Counted from the stretch's first letter, positions 26,736 to 35,398 are shown. The stretch: DNA of 64,000 nucleotides from UBA7672 sp965279085 (GCA_965279085.1 OZ257149.1:496001-560000); one strand, 5' to 3'. Numbers and translations: made by a program. Notes: a model not told the origin generated them from the letters alone.

Positions 26736-27364
26736 TGTCAGCAGCCGAAGCCGCCCAGAAGATCCGCACCGCCATCGACACGCTGAAAGCCTCCGGCGTC
26801 CGCGAGCGCCCGTTGGTGGAGGTCCTCGACCTCTCCCACCAGATGGCCGACGCCATGAAGACGTTCTTCGGCTCGCTCGATCGCTCGATCATCGGCGAGT
26901 TCAAATATCTCGCCGACTTCATCCAGAAGGCCCGCGATGAAATCTCCGGCCTGCAGGCCAACGATATCAAGGACACCCGCATCCCGGGCGCATCCGTCGA
27001 ACTCGACGCCGTGGTGCGCGACACCGAACGCGCGACCGAAACGATCATGTCGGAAGCCGAAGGCCTGATGAACGCAGAGCCTGCCGACCTCGAACTCTAC
27101 AAGGCCGAAGTCGGCGCCGCGATGCTCCGCATCTTCGAAGCCTGCTCCTTCCAGGACCTGACAGGCCAGCGCATCAAGAAGGTGATCTCCACCCTTCGCC
27201 ACATCGAGGAACGCGTCACCCAGTTCTCGGACGCCCTCGGCGTCATCGATACGGCGAAGCCCGAATCCGAAGCTGACCAGCGCAACCGCGCCCAACTCCT
27301 CAACGGCCCGGCCATCAACGGCCCCGTCACCAGCCAGGACGACATTGATGCTCTCTTTGCCTGA
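26735..27364 (+). CDS. cheZ: CheZ-like CheY-P phosphatase
   Basis: A 209-residue helical protein that probably dephosphorylates the receiver encoded just upstream. The catalytic helix CSFQDLTGQRIKKV at residues 137-150 has Asp141 and Gln145, matching the Asp/Gln pair of E. coli CheZ (143 and 147). Long amphipathic helices precede it, as expected for the CheZ hairpin. The last ten residues (SQDDIDALFA, 200-209) follow a flexible linker and resemble the N-terminal CheY-binding peptide of FliM, which would tether phospho-CheY. A terminator follows 38 nt after the stop. Confidence 0.85.
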   Translation: MSAAEAAQKIRTAIDTLKASGVRERPLVEVLDLSHQMADAMKTFFGSLDRSIIGEFKYLADFIQKARDEISGLQANDIKDTRIPGASVELDAVVRDTERATETIMSEAEGLMNAEPADLELYKAEVGAAMLRIFEACSFQDLTGQRIKKVISTLRHIEERVTQFSDALGVIDTAKPESEADQRNRAQLLNGPAINGPVTSQDDIDALFA

Positions 27365-27401
27365 CGGCTAAAGACAGGCGACATCGACTGACCCAATGAA
27401 G

Positions 27402-27432
27402 AAAGGCCCGCTCACCCGAGCGGGCCTTTCGC
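27402..27432 (+). terminator. Intrinsic terminator of the cheY-cheZ unit
   Basis: A perfect 12-bp stem (27402-27413 with 27418-27429) closes a 4-nt loop and ends in CCTTTCGC. The stem is GC-rich at its core. The T tract is short, as is common in GC-rich alphaproteobacteria. Confidence 0.8.
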
Positions 27433-27490
27433 ATTCCGGACTACCGGGCGGCTGCCCGGCGGTCGCCGCACGGCGGCGAGTTTCGCTGCC

Positions 27491-27639
27491 GCCCCCACCG
27501 TCTCGTCGCTACGCGCCGATCCACCTCCCCCGCCTTCGGCGGACGAGGAAAGTCGCCAGCGGCGGTTCGACGTTCGGATTTCCTCCTCCGCCGAAGGCGG
27601 GGGAGGTGGATCGCGACAACGTCGCGAGACGGTGGGGGT
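27491..27639. repeat. Large imperfect palindromic intergenic repeat
   Basis: The left arm (about 27491-27552) and right arm (about 27579-27639) are imperfect reverse complements of each other over some 60 nt; the best-matched parts are CCACCTCCCCCGCCTTCGGC against GCCGAAGGCGGGGGAGGTGG. The two arms could fold into a long hairpin. Elements of this general look are common between genes in alphaproteobacteria, but I cannot count copies outside the window. Confidence 0.75.
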
Positions 27640-27660
27640 GAGCGACGGCGCCGAAGGCGC

Positions 27661-27683
27661 GATTTGGTCCGGGGGACCAAATC
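27661..27683. repeat. Perfect 10-bp hairpin
   Basis: GATTTGGTCC and GGACCAAATC are perfect reverse complements around a GGG loop. No T tract follows on either strand, so it is not an obvious terminator. It adjoins the larger palindromic element. Confidence 0.7.
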
Positions 27684-27853
27684 GAGAAGCGAGCGCCCCG
27701 GCAGGGGCGGCCCCAACTGCAGGAAACAGCTGTATCCAGACTGTAGGGCAGCCGAAAAACATCCCGCCTGATTTCAGCGGCCTGGCTCGCGAAACTGTAG
27801 GACGCAGCTGTTTTATTTCAGCCGGGTCTCCGGCCGGGCGCATAATGCCGCCC

Positions 27854-28387
27854 ATGACACAGGCACGAACCCGCGCAAATGAGGTAGGCTCTCCCTCGCC
27901 AAGTCAGCTCTCGCTGGCAGCGATGCTGCGCGCGTTCGTCGAGCTTGTGCTCCACGCCGCCTCAACTCTTTGGATGCGCTGGCGCTGTCTCTCCCGTGAT
28001 TGGCACACGGGCGATGCAGCAACGGCTCTGCCCGAAGCGACGAGCGGCATTCAACCACAGGAGGTCCAACCGGACCGCCGGGCTCCCGCCCGGCTCTCAG
28101 CGCATCGCGCCGAAACCACGCTAACCCTCATGGTGAGCAGCACACGCAGTGCGCGCCAGTCGAACCACGAGGACGTGCTAACCGACGCCAGCCACACACT
28201 GGCGCTTCATCGGGATCGCGCATTCCTTGTTCCGCTCATCCCGGCGAAAGCCGGGACCCAGAGCCGCAACGGGACTCGCGCAACAATCCCGCAACAGCGC
28301 ACCCCGTCCTGGATCCCGGCTTTCGCTTGGGGTTCGACGCAAAGCGTCGGACGCGGTGAAATTGCGCTCACACCAGCGCCCGCCTAA
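27854..28387 (+). CDS. Doubtful hypothetical ORF
   Basis: An open frame of 177 codons from ATG 27854. Residues of about 20-45 form one hydrophobic stretch (LSLAAMLRAFVELVLHAAST). The last 50 or so codons run through a palindromic repeat (28241-28330) and read IPAKAGTQ and SWIPAFAWG, which are typical false translations of such repeats. No ribosome binding site or family similarity was recognised. It may be chance coding potential in the 1.1-kb interval between cheZ and eno, which otherwise shows only terminators and repeats. Confidence 0.2.
   Translation: MTQARTRANEVGSPSPSQLSLAAMLRAFVELVLHAASTLWMRWRCLSRDWHTGDAATALPEATSGIQPQEVQPDRRAPARLSAHRAETTLTLMVSSTRSARQSNHEDVLTDASHTLALHRDRAFLVPLIPAKAGTQSRNGTRATIPQQRTPSWIPAFAWGSTQSVGRGEIALTPAPA
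28241..28330. repeat. REP-like inverted repeat pair
   Basis: CCGGCGAAAGCCGGGACCCAG (28241-28261) recurs in inverted form as CTGGATCCCGGCTTTCGC (28309-28326). The arms are about 50 nt apart. This is the widespread bacterial intergenic repeat that mis-translates as PAKAG or SWIPAFAG. Confidence 0.75.
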
Positions 28388-28411
28388 GCGGCGCGCACAA
28401 ATCCCAACTTT

Positions 28412-28431
28412 GAAAACCCGCCACCAGCGGG
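28412..28431 (-). terminator. Probable terminator of eno
   Basis: On the minus strand, 9 nt after the eno stop, CCCGC-TGGTG-GCGGG is followed by TTTTCAAAG. The stem is only 5 bp but pure GC. Confidence 0.6.
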
Positions 28432-28440
28432 AACGCGAAC

Positions 28441-29718
28441 TTACGCCCGGATCGAAGCCCGGCCGAGATACCGCGCCGATGAGCCAAGCTCGTCCTCGAT
28501 ACGCAGCAGCTGGTTGTACTTCGCAAGCCGATCCGACCGCGCCAGCGAGCCCGTCTTGATCTGCCCGCAGTTCGTCGCGACCGCCAGATCGGCAATCGTC
28601 GAATCCTCGGTCTCGCCCGAACGGTGAGACATCACCGCGCCATAACGATTGATCTGCGCAAGCTGCACCGACTCCAGCGTTTCCGTCAGCGAGCCGATCT
28701 GATTGACCTTCACGAGGATCGCATTCGCCGCGCCGCGCTCGATACCCTCGGCAAGCCGCGTCGTGTTCGTAACGAACAGATCGTCGCCGACCAGCTGGCA
28801 CTTGTCGCCGATAGCTTTCGTCAGCGCGATCCAGCCTTCCCAGTCGTCTTCCGACATGCCGTCCTCGATCGACACGATCGGGAAGCGGCCGACGAGATCG
28901 GCCCAGTAGCTGGCCATCTGGTCGGACGACAGCGACTTGCCCTCGCCTTCCAGCTCGTACTTGCCCTTCTTGTAGAACTCCGTCGCCGCCGCATCGAGCG
29001 CCAGAACAACGTCCTCGCCCGGCTGGTAGCCGGCCTGCTCGATCGACTTCATGATAAAGCCGAGCGCGTCGTCGGTCGATTTCAGGTTCGGCGCGAAGCC
29101 GCCTTCATCACCGACATTCGTGTTGTGACCGGCGGCTGCGAGGCCCTTCTTCAGCGTATGGAAAACTTCAGCGCCGCAACGCAGCGCATCCGCGAACGTG
29201 CTCATGCCGACCGGCATGATCATGAATTCCTGGATGTCGATCGGATTGTCTGCGTGGGCGCCGCCATTGATGATGTTCATCATTGGCGTCGGCAGCACAT
29301 GCGCATTCGCGCCGCCGACATAGCGATAGAGCGGCAGCGCAGACGCTTGCGCCGCAGCTTTCGCAACCGCCAGCGAAACCCCAAGGATCGCATTGGCGCC
29401 GAGTCGCGACTTGTTCGGCGTGCCGTCGAGTTCGATCAGCGCCGCATCGATAGCGCGTTGGTCTTCGGCTTCCATGCCGAGCAGTTCCGGGAAGATCTCG
29501 TCATTGACCGCGGCGACCGCCTTCAGGACGCCCTTGCCCAGGTAGCGGCTCTTGTCGCCATCGCGGAGTTCGACCGCTTCGTGTGCGCCGGTCGATGCGC
29601 CCGAGGGAACCGCCGCGCGGCCCATCGATCCGTCTTCCAGCGTCACTTCCGCCTCGACCGTCGGGTTGCCCCGGCTGTCCAGGATTTCCCGCGCATAGAC
29701 GTCGATGATCTCGGTCAC
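28441..29718 (-). CDS. eno: Enolase
   Basis: Interconverts 2-phosphoglycerate and phosphoenolpyruvate in glycolysis. The 425-residue protein begins MTEIIDVYAREILDSRGNPT and has GASTGAHEAVELRD, the Mg-binding and catalytic stretches ALDAAATEFY, SIEDGMSEDDWEGW and LVGDDLFVTN, the catalytic Lys in ILVKVNQIGSLTE, and SHRSGETEDSTIADLAV near the end. Length and motifs are fully standard. It stands alone, leftward, between a terminator and rpmF. Confidence 0.98.
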   Translation of the reverse strand: MTEIIDVYAREILDSRGNPTVEAEVTLEDGSMGRAAVPSGASTGAHEAVELRDGDKSRYLGKGVLKAVAAVNDEIFPELLGMEAEDQRAIDAALIELDGTPNKSRLGANAILGVSLAVAKAAAQASALPLYRYVGGANAHVLPTPMMNIINGGAHADNPIDIQEFMIMPVGMSTFADALRCGAEVFHTLKKGLAAAGHNTNVGDEGGFAPNLKSTDDALGFIMKSIEQAGYQPGEDVVLALDAAATEFYKKGKYELEGEGKSLSSDQMASYWADLVGRFPIVSIEDGMSEDDWEGWIALTKAIGDKCQLVGDDLFVTNTTRLAEGIERGAANAILVKVNQIGSLTETLESVQLAQINRYGAVMSHRSGETEDSTIADLAVATNCGQIKTGSLARSDRLAKYNQLLRIEDELGSSARYLGRASIRA

Positions 29719-29863
29719 TGGCCTGTCCCTCGGCTGATAGGCGAAGCTGGTCCCCGGAACCTGCTCCGCGGGCGAAAAGCGTGCCTGCTATGTCTTGAAC
29801 CGCCGCCGGTTGCAATCGCGCGGCCAGATGCCAGACCAGACCATAGGCGGAAAGCCTGCCGCG

Positions 29864-29892
29864 AAAAAGCAAACGGCCGCTCTCGCGGCCGT
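29864..29892 (-). terminator. Intrinsic terminator of rpmF
   Basis: On the minus strand an 8-bp stem (ACGGCCGC/GCGGCCGT, 29873-29880 with 29885-29892, 4-nt loop) is followed by TTTGCTTTTTC, 28 nt after the rpmF stop. Confidence 0.8.
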
Positions 29893-29919
29893 CGTCGTTA
29901 ACTCAGCTGGAAGCCCGTA

Positions 29920-30105
29920 CTATTCGTCGTCCTTGGTCTTCAGGACCTGCTTGCCACGATAGAGGCCCGTCTTCGGGTCGACGTGGTGCGGACGGCGCAG
30001 TTCGCCCGATTCCTTGTCCTCGACGTAGGTCGAACCCTTCAGGGCGTCGTGGCTGCGGCGCATGCCGCGCTTGGACGGGGAGGTTTTTCGCTTAGGGACG
30101 GCCAT
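29920..30105 (-). CDS. rpmF: 50S ribosomal protein L32
   Basis: A 61-residue basic ribosomal protein. MAVPKRKTSPSKRGMRRSHD at the N terminus is the L32 signature; the C-terminal part lacks the zinc-ribbon cysteines and reads RRPHHVDPKTGLYRGKQVL, as in other alphaproteobacterial L32 proteins. The ATG at 30105 is preceded by GAGG; the longer frame to 30210 is not coding. In many proteobacteria rpmF precedes plsX and fabH, but here it stands alone. Confidence 0.96.
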   Translation of the reverse strand: MAVPKRKTSPSKRGMRRSHDALKGSTYVEDKESGELRRPHHVDPKTGLYRGKQVLKTKDDE

Positions 30106-30196
30106 GGTTGCCTCGGAAACGGCGGTAAATCTGGTGGAACGGGCCCATTTCTTTTGTGAAAGGGCGTTCTTGCGAGCGGGCCTCATACAGGGTCTG

Positions 30197-31678
30197 ATGA
30201 ACCGCCGCAAGACCGGGCCGGCATCCCGATTTTGGCGGCCTGCTTGGGGTCAGAAACCGGCGGTGACAACAGGGGATTCCTCTACGCTCATGCGCGAAGC
30301 GCATGCGCTGAAGGCGGCTGGGCGTCTGGACGACGCTATTGGCCGCTACGGCGAAGCTGTGGCCGCGAATCCCAAATCGGGCGTGGCCGAGCACAACCTC
30401 GCCGCCGCCTTGGGCGACGCGGGCCGCTGGGCCGACGCCGAGCCCCACATCCGCGCCGCCTTCGCCAAGGGAATCGATGCACCCGAAACCTGGTTGCTCC
30501 TGGCCCGCTCCGAACAATCGCGGTTCCAGCTCGATGCCGCCGAAGCTGCTTTCCGCCAGGCGCTCAAACGCCGTCTCAATCTCTATGACGCCCAGCGCGA
30601 ACTCGCCCAGCTGATCTGGATGCGCTCGGGCGACGCGACCGCCTCCCTCGCCGATCTCGAAGCCGCCATCCGCGCCGCTCCAACCGATGCCCGCCTCTCC
30701 ATAGTGAAAGCGCAGGTCCTCGAATTCGCCGGCCGAGCCGATGAAGCGTTTGCACTGATCTCGCGCCTCTGGGGAGCCAACCCGAAGGACGCCAGCCTCG
30801 CGATCCACGCCGCCCAGCTCGCCACAGGACTTGGTCGCTCCGGTGACGGCCTTGCTCTGGCCGAACACGCCTACGCCCTCGCGCCGCAGGAACTGCCCGT
30901 CCAGATTACCCTCACTGAAGCGCTGCTCGCAGCCGGCGATGCAAAGCGCGCCGCTGATCTCGCGGGCGACATGCGCCGCAAATGGTCCACCAACCAGCAC
31001 GCCATCGCGCTGCAGGCGACGGCCTGGCGCATCCTCGGCGACAAGCGATACCGCGAACTCTACGACTACGACTCCCTCGTCTGGGGCTCGCTACTTGATG
31101 TGCCCCAAGGCTGGCCGTCGCTCGAAGCCTATGTTGCCGACGTGTCAGCCGCGCTGAAATCCCTGCACGCTTATTGCGAGCATCCCTTCAACCAGTCGCT
31201 GCGCCACGGCAGCCAGGCCGTCGACATTCTCCAGCAAACGCACCCAGCACTTCGTGCACTGCCGTTGGCGCTCAACGGCCCGATCCGCCGCCGCCTCAAG
31301 GCGCTCGGACAAGGCGACCATCCCGTTCGCGCCCGCAATCGCGGAACATATGCGTTCCAGGGCATGTGGTCGGTGAAGCTGAACCCGGGCGGCTATCACG
31401 TCGACCACGTCCATCCGCAGGGATGGCTCTCGTCCGCCTGCTATATCGAGACCGTCGAGCCGCGCGGCCGCGAAGGCTGGATCCGCTTCGGCCAGTCGGG
31501 CGTGAAGACCACGCCTATGCTCGAGGCGGAACACTACGTCGAACCGAAACCGGGCCTGCTGGTGCTGTTCCCGTCCTACATGTGGCACGGCACCGTGCCC
31601 TTCACCGGCGACAAGCCCCGCCTGACCTTTGCGTTCGATCTTGTCCCCGGCGCAATCGAGCTGCCTGATCACGACTGA
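30197..31678 (+). CDS. TPR-repeat protein with C-terminal 2OG-Fe(II) oxygenase domain
   Basis: A two-part protein of 493 residues from ATG 30197. Residues of about 30-250 are tetratricopeptide-like helical repeats rich in Ala and Leu (LKAAGRLDDAIGRYGEAVAANP is the first clear one). Residues of about 290-490 form a putative 2-oxoglutarate/Fe(II) dioxygenase: GGYHVDHVHPQGW supplies the HxD iron ligands, MWHGTVPF the distal His, and KPRLTFAFD the Arg that would hold 2-oxoglutarate. The fold resembles the family annotated as putative 2OG-Fe(II) oxygenase (2OG-FeII_Oxy_5). The target, perhaps a protein or peptide bound by the TPR part, is unknown. The start is uncertain: ATG 30290 is an alternative beginning right at the first repeat. 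Confidence 0.82.
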   Translation: MNRRKTGPASRFWRPAWGQKPAVTTGDSSTLMREAHALKAAGRLDDAIGRYGEAVAANPKSGVAEHNLAAALGDAGRWADAEPHIRAAFAKGIDAPETWLLLARSEQSRFQLDAAEAAFRQALKRRLNLYDAQRELAQLIWMRSGDATASLADLEAAIRAAPTDARLSIVKAQVLEFAGRADEAFALISRLWGANPKDASLAIHAAQLATGLGRSGDGLALAEHAYALAPQELPVQITLTEALLAAGDAKRAADLAGDMRRKWSTNQHAIALQATAWRILGDKRYRELYDYDSLVWGSLLDVPQGWPSLEAYVADVSAALKSLHAYCEHPFNQSLRHGSQAVDILQQTHPALRALPLALNGPIRRRLKALGQGDHPVRARNRGTYAFQGMWSVKLNPGGYHVDHVHPQGWLSSACYIETVEPRGREGWIRFGQSGVKTTPMLEAEHYVEPKPGLLVLFPSYMWHGTVPFTGDKPRLTFAFDLVPGAIELPDHD

Positions 31679-31680
31679 GA

Positions 31681-32082
31681 TCAGCTGGGTTTCCGCCCAA
31701 GCTGCGACGCGATCCGTTCCAGCAGAATGGCCGGCGCAGTCGGCTTGGAATAGACCGGCACGTTCGGATGAACCGCGCGGACTTCCGGCGGCAGGCCGAC
31801 GCCGGTGTGAACCACCACGCCCGCGGTCTTCGGCAAGGCATCAAGTACAGCCCCCACCGTCCCATCCGGCAGGTTCACGTCGAGAATGGCGCCATCGGGC
31901 GGCTCGTTGCCGATGAAATCCAGCGCTTCCGCAACCGTCGCCGCCGGGCCTACCGCCACTGCGCCCGCCTCTTCGATCGCCATGATCAGATCGAATGCAA
32001 TGAAGGGCTCGTCTTCCACAACCAGAATGCGCGCGCCCTTCAGCATAGAGGCCGTTTGCGAGAAAGCAGGCCCTTGCGCCAT
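31681..32082 (-). CDS. Single-domain response regulator
   Basis: A receiver-only protein (133 residues from ATG 32082) with the acidic pair in VVEDEP, phospho-acceptor Asp68 (AILDVNLPDG), Thr in VVHTGVG and Lys in VYSKPT. The ATG lies one base after the stop of the kinase gene (TGACATG), so the two are coupled and probably cognate. ATG 32046 (MLKGARILVVEDE) is an alternative start directly at the receiver fold. With no output domain it must act through protein contact or as a phosphate sink. It converges on the TPR-oxygenase gene. Confidence 0.85.
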   Translation of the reverse strand: MAQGPAFSQTASMLKGARILVVEDEPFIAFDLIMAIEEAGAVAVGPAATVAEALDFIGNEPPDGAILDVNLPDGTVGAVLDALPKTAGVVVHTGVGLPPEVRAVHPNVPVYSKPTAPAILLERIASQLGRKPS

Positions 32083-32083
32083 G

Positions 32084-33667
32084 TCAGGCGGCCATTCGTT
32101 CAAGCGAGGCATGCAACGTAATTTCGACCCCGCCGGCATTCCACGCGTGGGTAATCTCGCCGCCGAGTTGGCCACGTGCGCTCATCCGCGCCAGATCGGC
32201 GCCAAAGCCTTTGCGCTTGGGCGGTCCGTCCACTTTCGGTCCGCCGCTTTCGATCCAGTTGAGGATCATCGTCTGCCCCTCGACCCGCCAGCTGATCGAA
32301 ACCTGTCCGGAGGGTTCCGACAAGGCGCCATACTTCGCGGCATTGGTCGCAAGTTCGTGAAGAACCAATGCCAGGCTGGTTGCCCCCGAGGGACCGACCG
32401 CAACGTCAGGCCCGTCCAGCCGCACCTGCTTTCCGTTATCGGAAACATGAGCGGCTAGAATTCTGTCCGCCATTGCCGCAACGGTCGTGTTCTGGGATCC
32501 CTGATTTTCGGACGCAACCGTTGGGCGGATCAGCTCGTGCGCATGCGCAAGCGCTCGCAGGCGGCCCGTCAGCGTCTCAGCCATGCGCTCTGTCGAGGCT
32601 GACGTGCGGGCGGTCATGGTCACCATGCCCACGGCCACCGCGAACAGGTTCTTCACGCGATGATTCAGTTCGCGGAGGACAACTAGGCGCGCTTCCTCGG
32701 CCTGCTTCCGTTCCATGATCTCGCGTTGCGCCTTGTCGTAGAGGCGGGAGTTGTCGATGCCGATGGCCGCTTGCGCGGCGAGGCCAGCAAGAAGCAGTTC
32801 GTGATGTTCGGTGAAGCGTTCAGCTTCGTGATGGCCGAAAAATAGTCCGCCCATCACCTCACCAAGACGCGAGACGACGGGCGCAGCCAGATAGGATCGC
32901 ACCGCAAGATGGCCTTCCGGCATGCCTTTGTAGGGAACGTTGTGACCATAGCGCGGGTCTTGTGTGATGTCGGCGGAGCGGACGATGCCTGCGCCGTGGA
33001 ATGTTGGTTGAAAAACCGCAGTCGCGCGCGGCATAGGGAATTTGGAGAAGTGCTCCCGCGCGACGCCTGAGATTGCGTAGAGCGTGTAGGCCTCGCCCGT
33101 CTTGTCGAGAACGTTGTAAAAGAACGCGCCAAACTCGGCGCCCGTTAGATCGACGGCCGCATCCACGACCATCTGGACGAGGCGTTCGAGATTGAGTTCA
33201 GCGGCGACCTTGGCCGCCGTCTTGTTAAGCGTCTCAAGCAAGCGCTTCTGGTCTGCAAGCGCGGCGGTAACTGCCTGCAGTTCACCCACATCCGTGTTGA
33301 CGCCAAACCAGCACGTGATTTTTCCTGACGCGTCGCGAAGGGGCTGAGCACGGGTAAGAAACATCCTGTAGTTGCCGTCCGCTCCCATGAGAGGAAACGT
33401 TGTCTCCACGGGCTGGCCGGACGAAAGCGCCGCTGTCCATTGCTTGCTGACTTCGGGGAGATAGTCGGGATGGTGGATTTTCCGCCAGTCCGTGGCGCCC
33501 ACCTCTTCCTGCGTCGTTCCGATATATTCCCGCCAGCGCCGATTGCTCCAGGCGATCTTGCCATCGGGAGTGGCGATCCATGCTAGCTCGGGCAGGTTCT
33601 CTGCCATCGCAGCGAAATCTGCCTGCAATGCAGGTGGTCCGGACGCGGGTTTCACTGAATCATTCAC
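32084..33667 (-). CDS. PAS-GAF HWE-family sensor histidine kinase
   Basis: A 527-residue, apparently soluble sensor kinase. A PAS domain (about residues 20-130, ENLPELAWIATPDGKIAWSN) is followed by a GAF domain (about 155-315) and an HWE-type kinase core. The phospho-accepting His336 lies in LRELNHRVKNLFAV, the N box reads LVLHELATNAAKYGAL, and the W-x-E that gives the family its name is in LNWIESGGP. No membrane segments are seen, so the signal is cytoplasmic: a ligand, light or redox via PAS, or a small molecule via GAF. The neighbouring coupled receiver is the likely partner. The subfamily is typical of alphaproteobacteria. Confidence 0.9.
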   Translation of the reverse strand: MNDSVKPASGPPALQADFAAMAENLPELAWIATPDGKIAWSNRRWREYIGTTQEEVGATDWRKIHHPDYLPEVSKQWTAALSSGQPVETTFPLMGADGNYRMFLTRAQPLRDASGKITCWFGVNTDVGELQAVTAALADQKRLLETLNKTAAKVAAELNLERLVQMVVDAAVDLTGAEFGAFFYNVLDKTGEAYTLYAISGVAREHFSKFPMPRATAVFQPTFHGAGIVRSADITQDPRYGHNVPYKGMPEGHLAVRSYLAAPVVSRLGEVMGGLFFGHHEAERFTEHHELLLAGLAAQAAIGIDNSRLYDKAQREIMERKQAEEARLVVLRELNHRVKNLFAVAVGMVTMTARTSASTERMAETLTGRLRALAHAHELIRPTVASENQGSQNTTVAAMADRILAAHVSDNGKQVRLDGPDVAVGPSGATSLALVLHELATNAAKYGALSEPSGQVSISWRVEGQTMILNWIESGGPKVDGPPKRKGFGADLARMSARGQLGGEITHAWNAGGVEITLHASLERMAA

Positions 33668-33766
33668 GAACCATCCCGATCATGTTCTCCCAGCACAATC
33701 TAGTTCCCCCAACGTCGGGGGCCAAGCGGGAGGTCGGGCGTCACGCGAGATAGGCACGCTGTATTG

Positions 33767-35398
33767 CTAGACCAGCCTGCTCTTGTCCCGCGCCGCAGCG
33801 ATGAAGCTTGCGAACAGCGGGTGCGGGTCAAACGGCCGCGACTTCAGTTCGGGGTGGAACTGAACGCCAACGAACCACGGGTGATCCGTCAGCTCCATGA
33901 TCTCAGGCAGTTTGCCATCAGGCGACATGCCGGAGAACACCACGCCGTGCGGGGCAAGCTTGGCGATGATGTCGACATTGACCTCGTAGCGATGACGGTG
34001 GCGTTCGGAGATCGTCTGTGAGCCATAGATATCGGCGACGCGGCTGCCCTTGGTCAAAACTGCTGGATAGGCGCCGAGGCGCATGGTGCCACCGAGATCG
34101 CCGTCGGCGGTGCGAACTTCCTTCGTATTGCCGCGGACCCACTCGCCCATCAGGCCGACAGCCGGATAGTCCGGCTTACCGAACTCGGTCGTGCCAGCGC
34201 CCGGAATGTTCGCGAGGTTGCGCGCGAGCTCGATCACCGCGAGCTGCATGCCATAACAGATGCCAAAGCACGGCAGCTTGTGCTTCCGGGCGTAGCCAGC
34301 CGCGCGCATCTTGCCGATCGCCCCGCGCTCGCCGAAGCCGCCTGGCAGCAGCACGCCATCGACATTGTCGAGTTCGGAAAGATCGGAATTGGGGTCGTCG
34401 TAACGGTCGGACGGGATCCAGGTGAGGTTGACCTTCACCTTGTTGGCGAGGCCGCCATGACCGAGCGCCTCGACCACCGACTTGTAGGCGTCATGCAACG
34501 CCACGTACTTGCCGACGATCGCGATGCGCACTTCGCCGTCCGGATTGCGCAGCGTCTGGGACGTTGTCACCCAGTGCTTAAGGTCCGGCGTCGTCTGTTT
34601 CTCCAGGCCGAAATGGCGGAGCACTTCGTTGTCGAGACCGCGAGCATGATACTCGAGCGGCACCTCGTAGATGTGCTGCGCATCGAGCGCCTCGATGACC
34701 GCCTCGGGACGAACGTTGCAGAACAGCGCGATCTTGCGGCGTTCTTCCGGCGGGATAGGCATCGGCGCCCGGCACAGCAGGATGTCCGGCTGTATGCCGA
34801 TCGAGCGCAGCTCCTTCACCGAGTGCTGCGTCGGCTTGGTCTTCATCTCGCCTGCGGTCGCGATGTAGGGCAGCAAGGTCAGGTGGATGAACAGGCTCGC
34901 CTCCCGGCCGAGTTCCTGGCTGAGCTGGCGAATAGCCTCGAAGAACGGCAGCCCTTCGATGTCGCCCACGGTGCCGCCGACTTCGACGAGCACGAAATCC
35001 ACGTCGTCCGTATCGGCCTTCACGAATTCCTTGATGGCGTCGGTGACGTGCGGGATGACCTGTAGCGTCGCGCCGAGATAATCCCCGCGGCGTTCCTTCT
35101 CGAGGATCGATTTGTAGATGCGGCCCGTCGTCGTGTTGTCCGTCTTGCGCGCCGATACGCCGGTGAAGCGCTCGTAGTGCCCGAGATCGAGGTCAGTCTC
35201 GGCGCCGTCATCCGTGACGAACACCTCGCCGTGCTGCGTCGGCGACATCGTGCCGGGGTCGACGTTGAGATACGGGTCGAGTTTGCGAAGCCTGACGCGG
35301 TAACCGCGAGACTGAAGCAGGGCGCCAAGCGCTGCCGAGGCAATGCCCTTCCCTAGGGAGGACACAACGCCTCCCGTGATGAAGATGAAACGCTTCAT
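33767..35398 (-). CDS. pyrG: CTP synthase
   Basis: Makes CTP from UTP with ATP and glutamine. The 543-residue protein begins KRFIFITGGVVSSLGKGI (synthase P-loop-like motif) and has the DPYLNVDPGTMSP segment. The glutamine amidotransferase half has the nucleophile Cys in CFGICYGMQ and the His-Glu pair in VQFHPELKSRP. Length and motifs are standard. It lies downstream of secG on the same strand, with 86 nt between them. Confidence 0.98.
   Translation of the reverse strand: MKRFIFITGGVVSSLGKGIASAALGALLQSRGYRVRLRKLDPYLNVDPGTMSPTQHGEVFVTDDGAETDLDLGHYERFTGVSARKTDNTTTGRIYKSILEKERRGDYLGATLQVIPHVTDAIKEFVKADTDDVDFVLVEVGGTVGDIEGLPFFEAIRQLSQELGREASLFIHLTLLPYIATAGEMKTKPTQHSVKELRSIGIQPDILLCRAPMPIPPEERRKIALFCNVRPEAVIEALDAQHIYEVPLEYHARGLDNEVLRHFGLEKQTTPDLKHWVTTSQTLRNPDGEVRIAIVGKYVALHDAYKSVVEALGHGGLANKVKVNLTWIPSDRYDDPNSDLSELDNVDGVLLPGGFGERGAIGKMRAAGYARKHKLPCFGICYGMQLAVIELARNLANIPGAGTTEFGKPDYPAVGLMGEWVRGNTKEVRTADGDLGGTMRLGAYPAVLTKGSRVADIYGSQTISERHRHRYEVNVDIIAKLAPHGVVFSGMSPDGKLPEIMELTDHPWFVGVQFHPELKSRPFDPHPLFASFIAAARDKSRLV

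Noticed and set aside
28624..29901. 425-codon frame opposite enolase
   Set aside because: Antisense shadow of eno, strongly Arg/Asp-biased.
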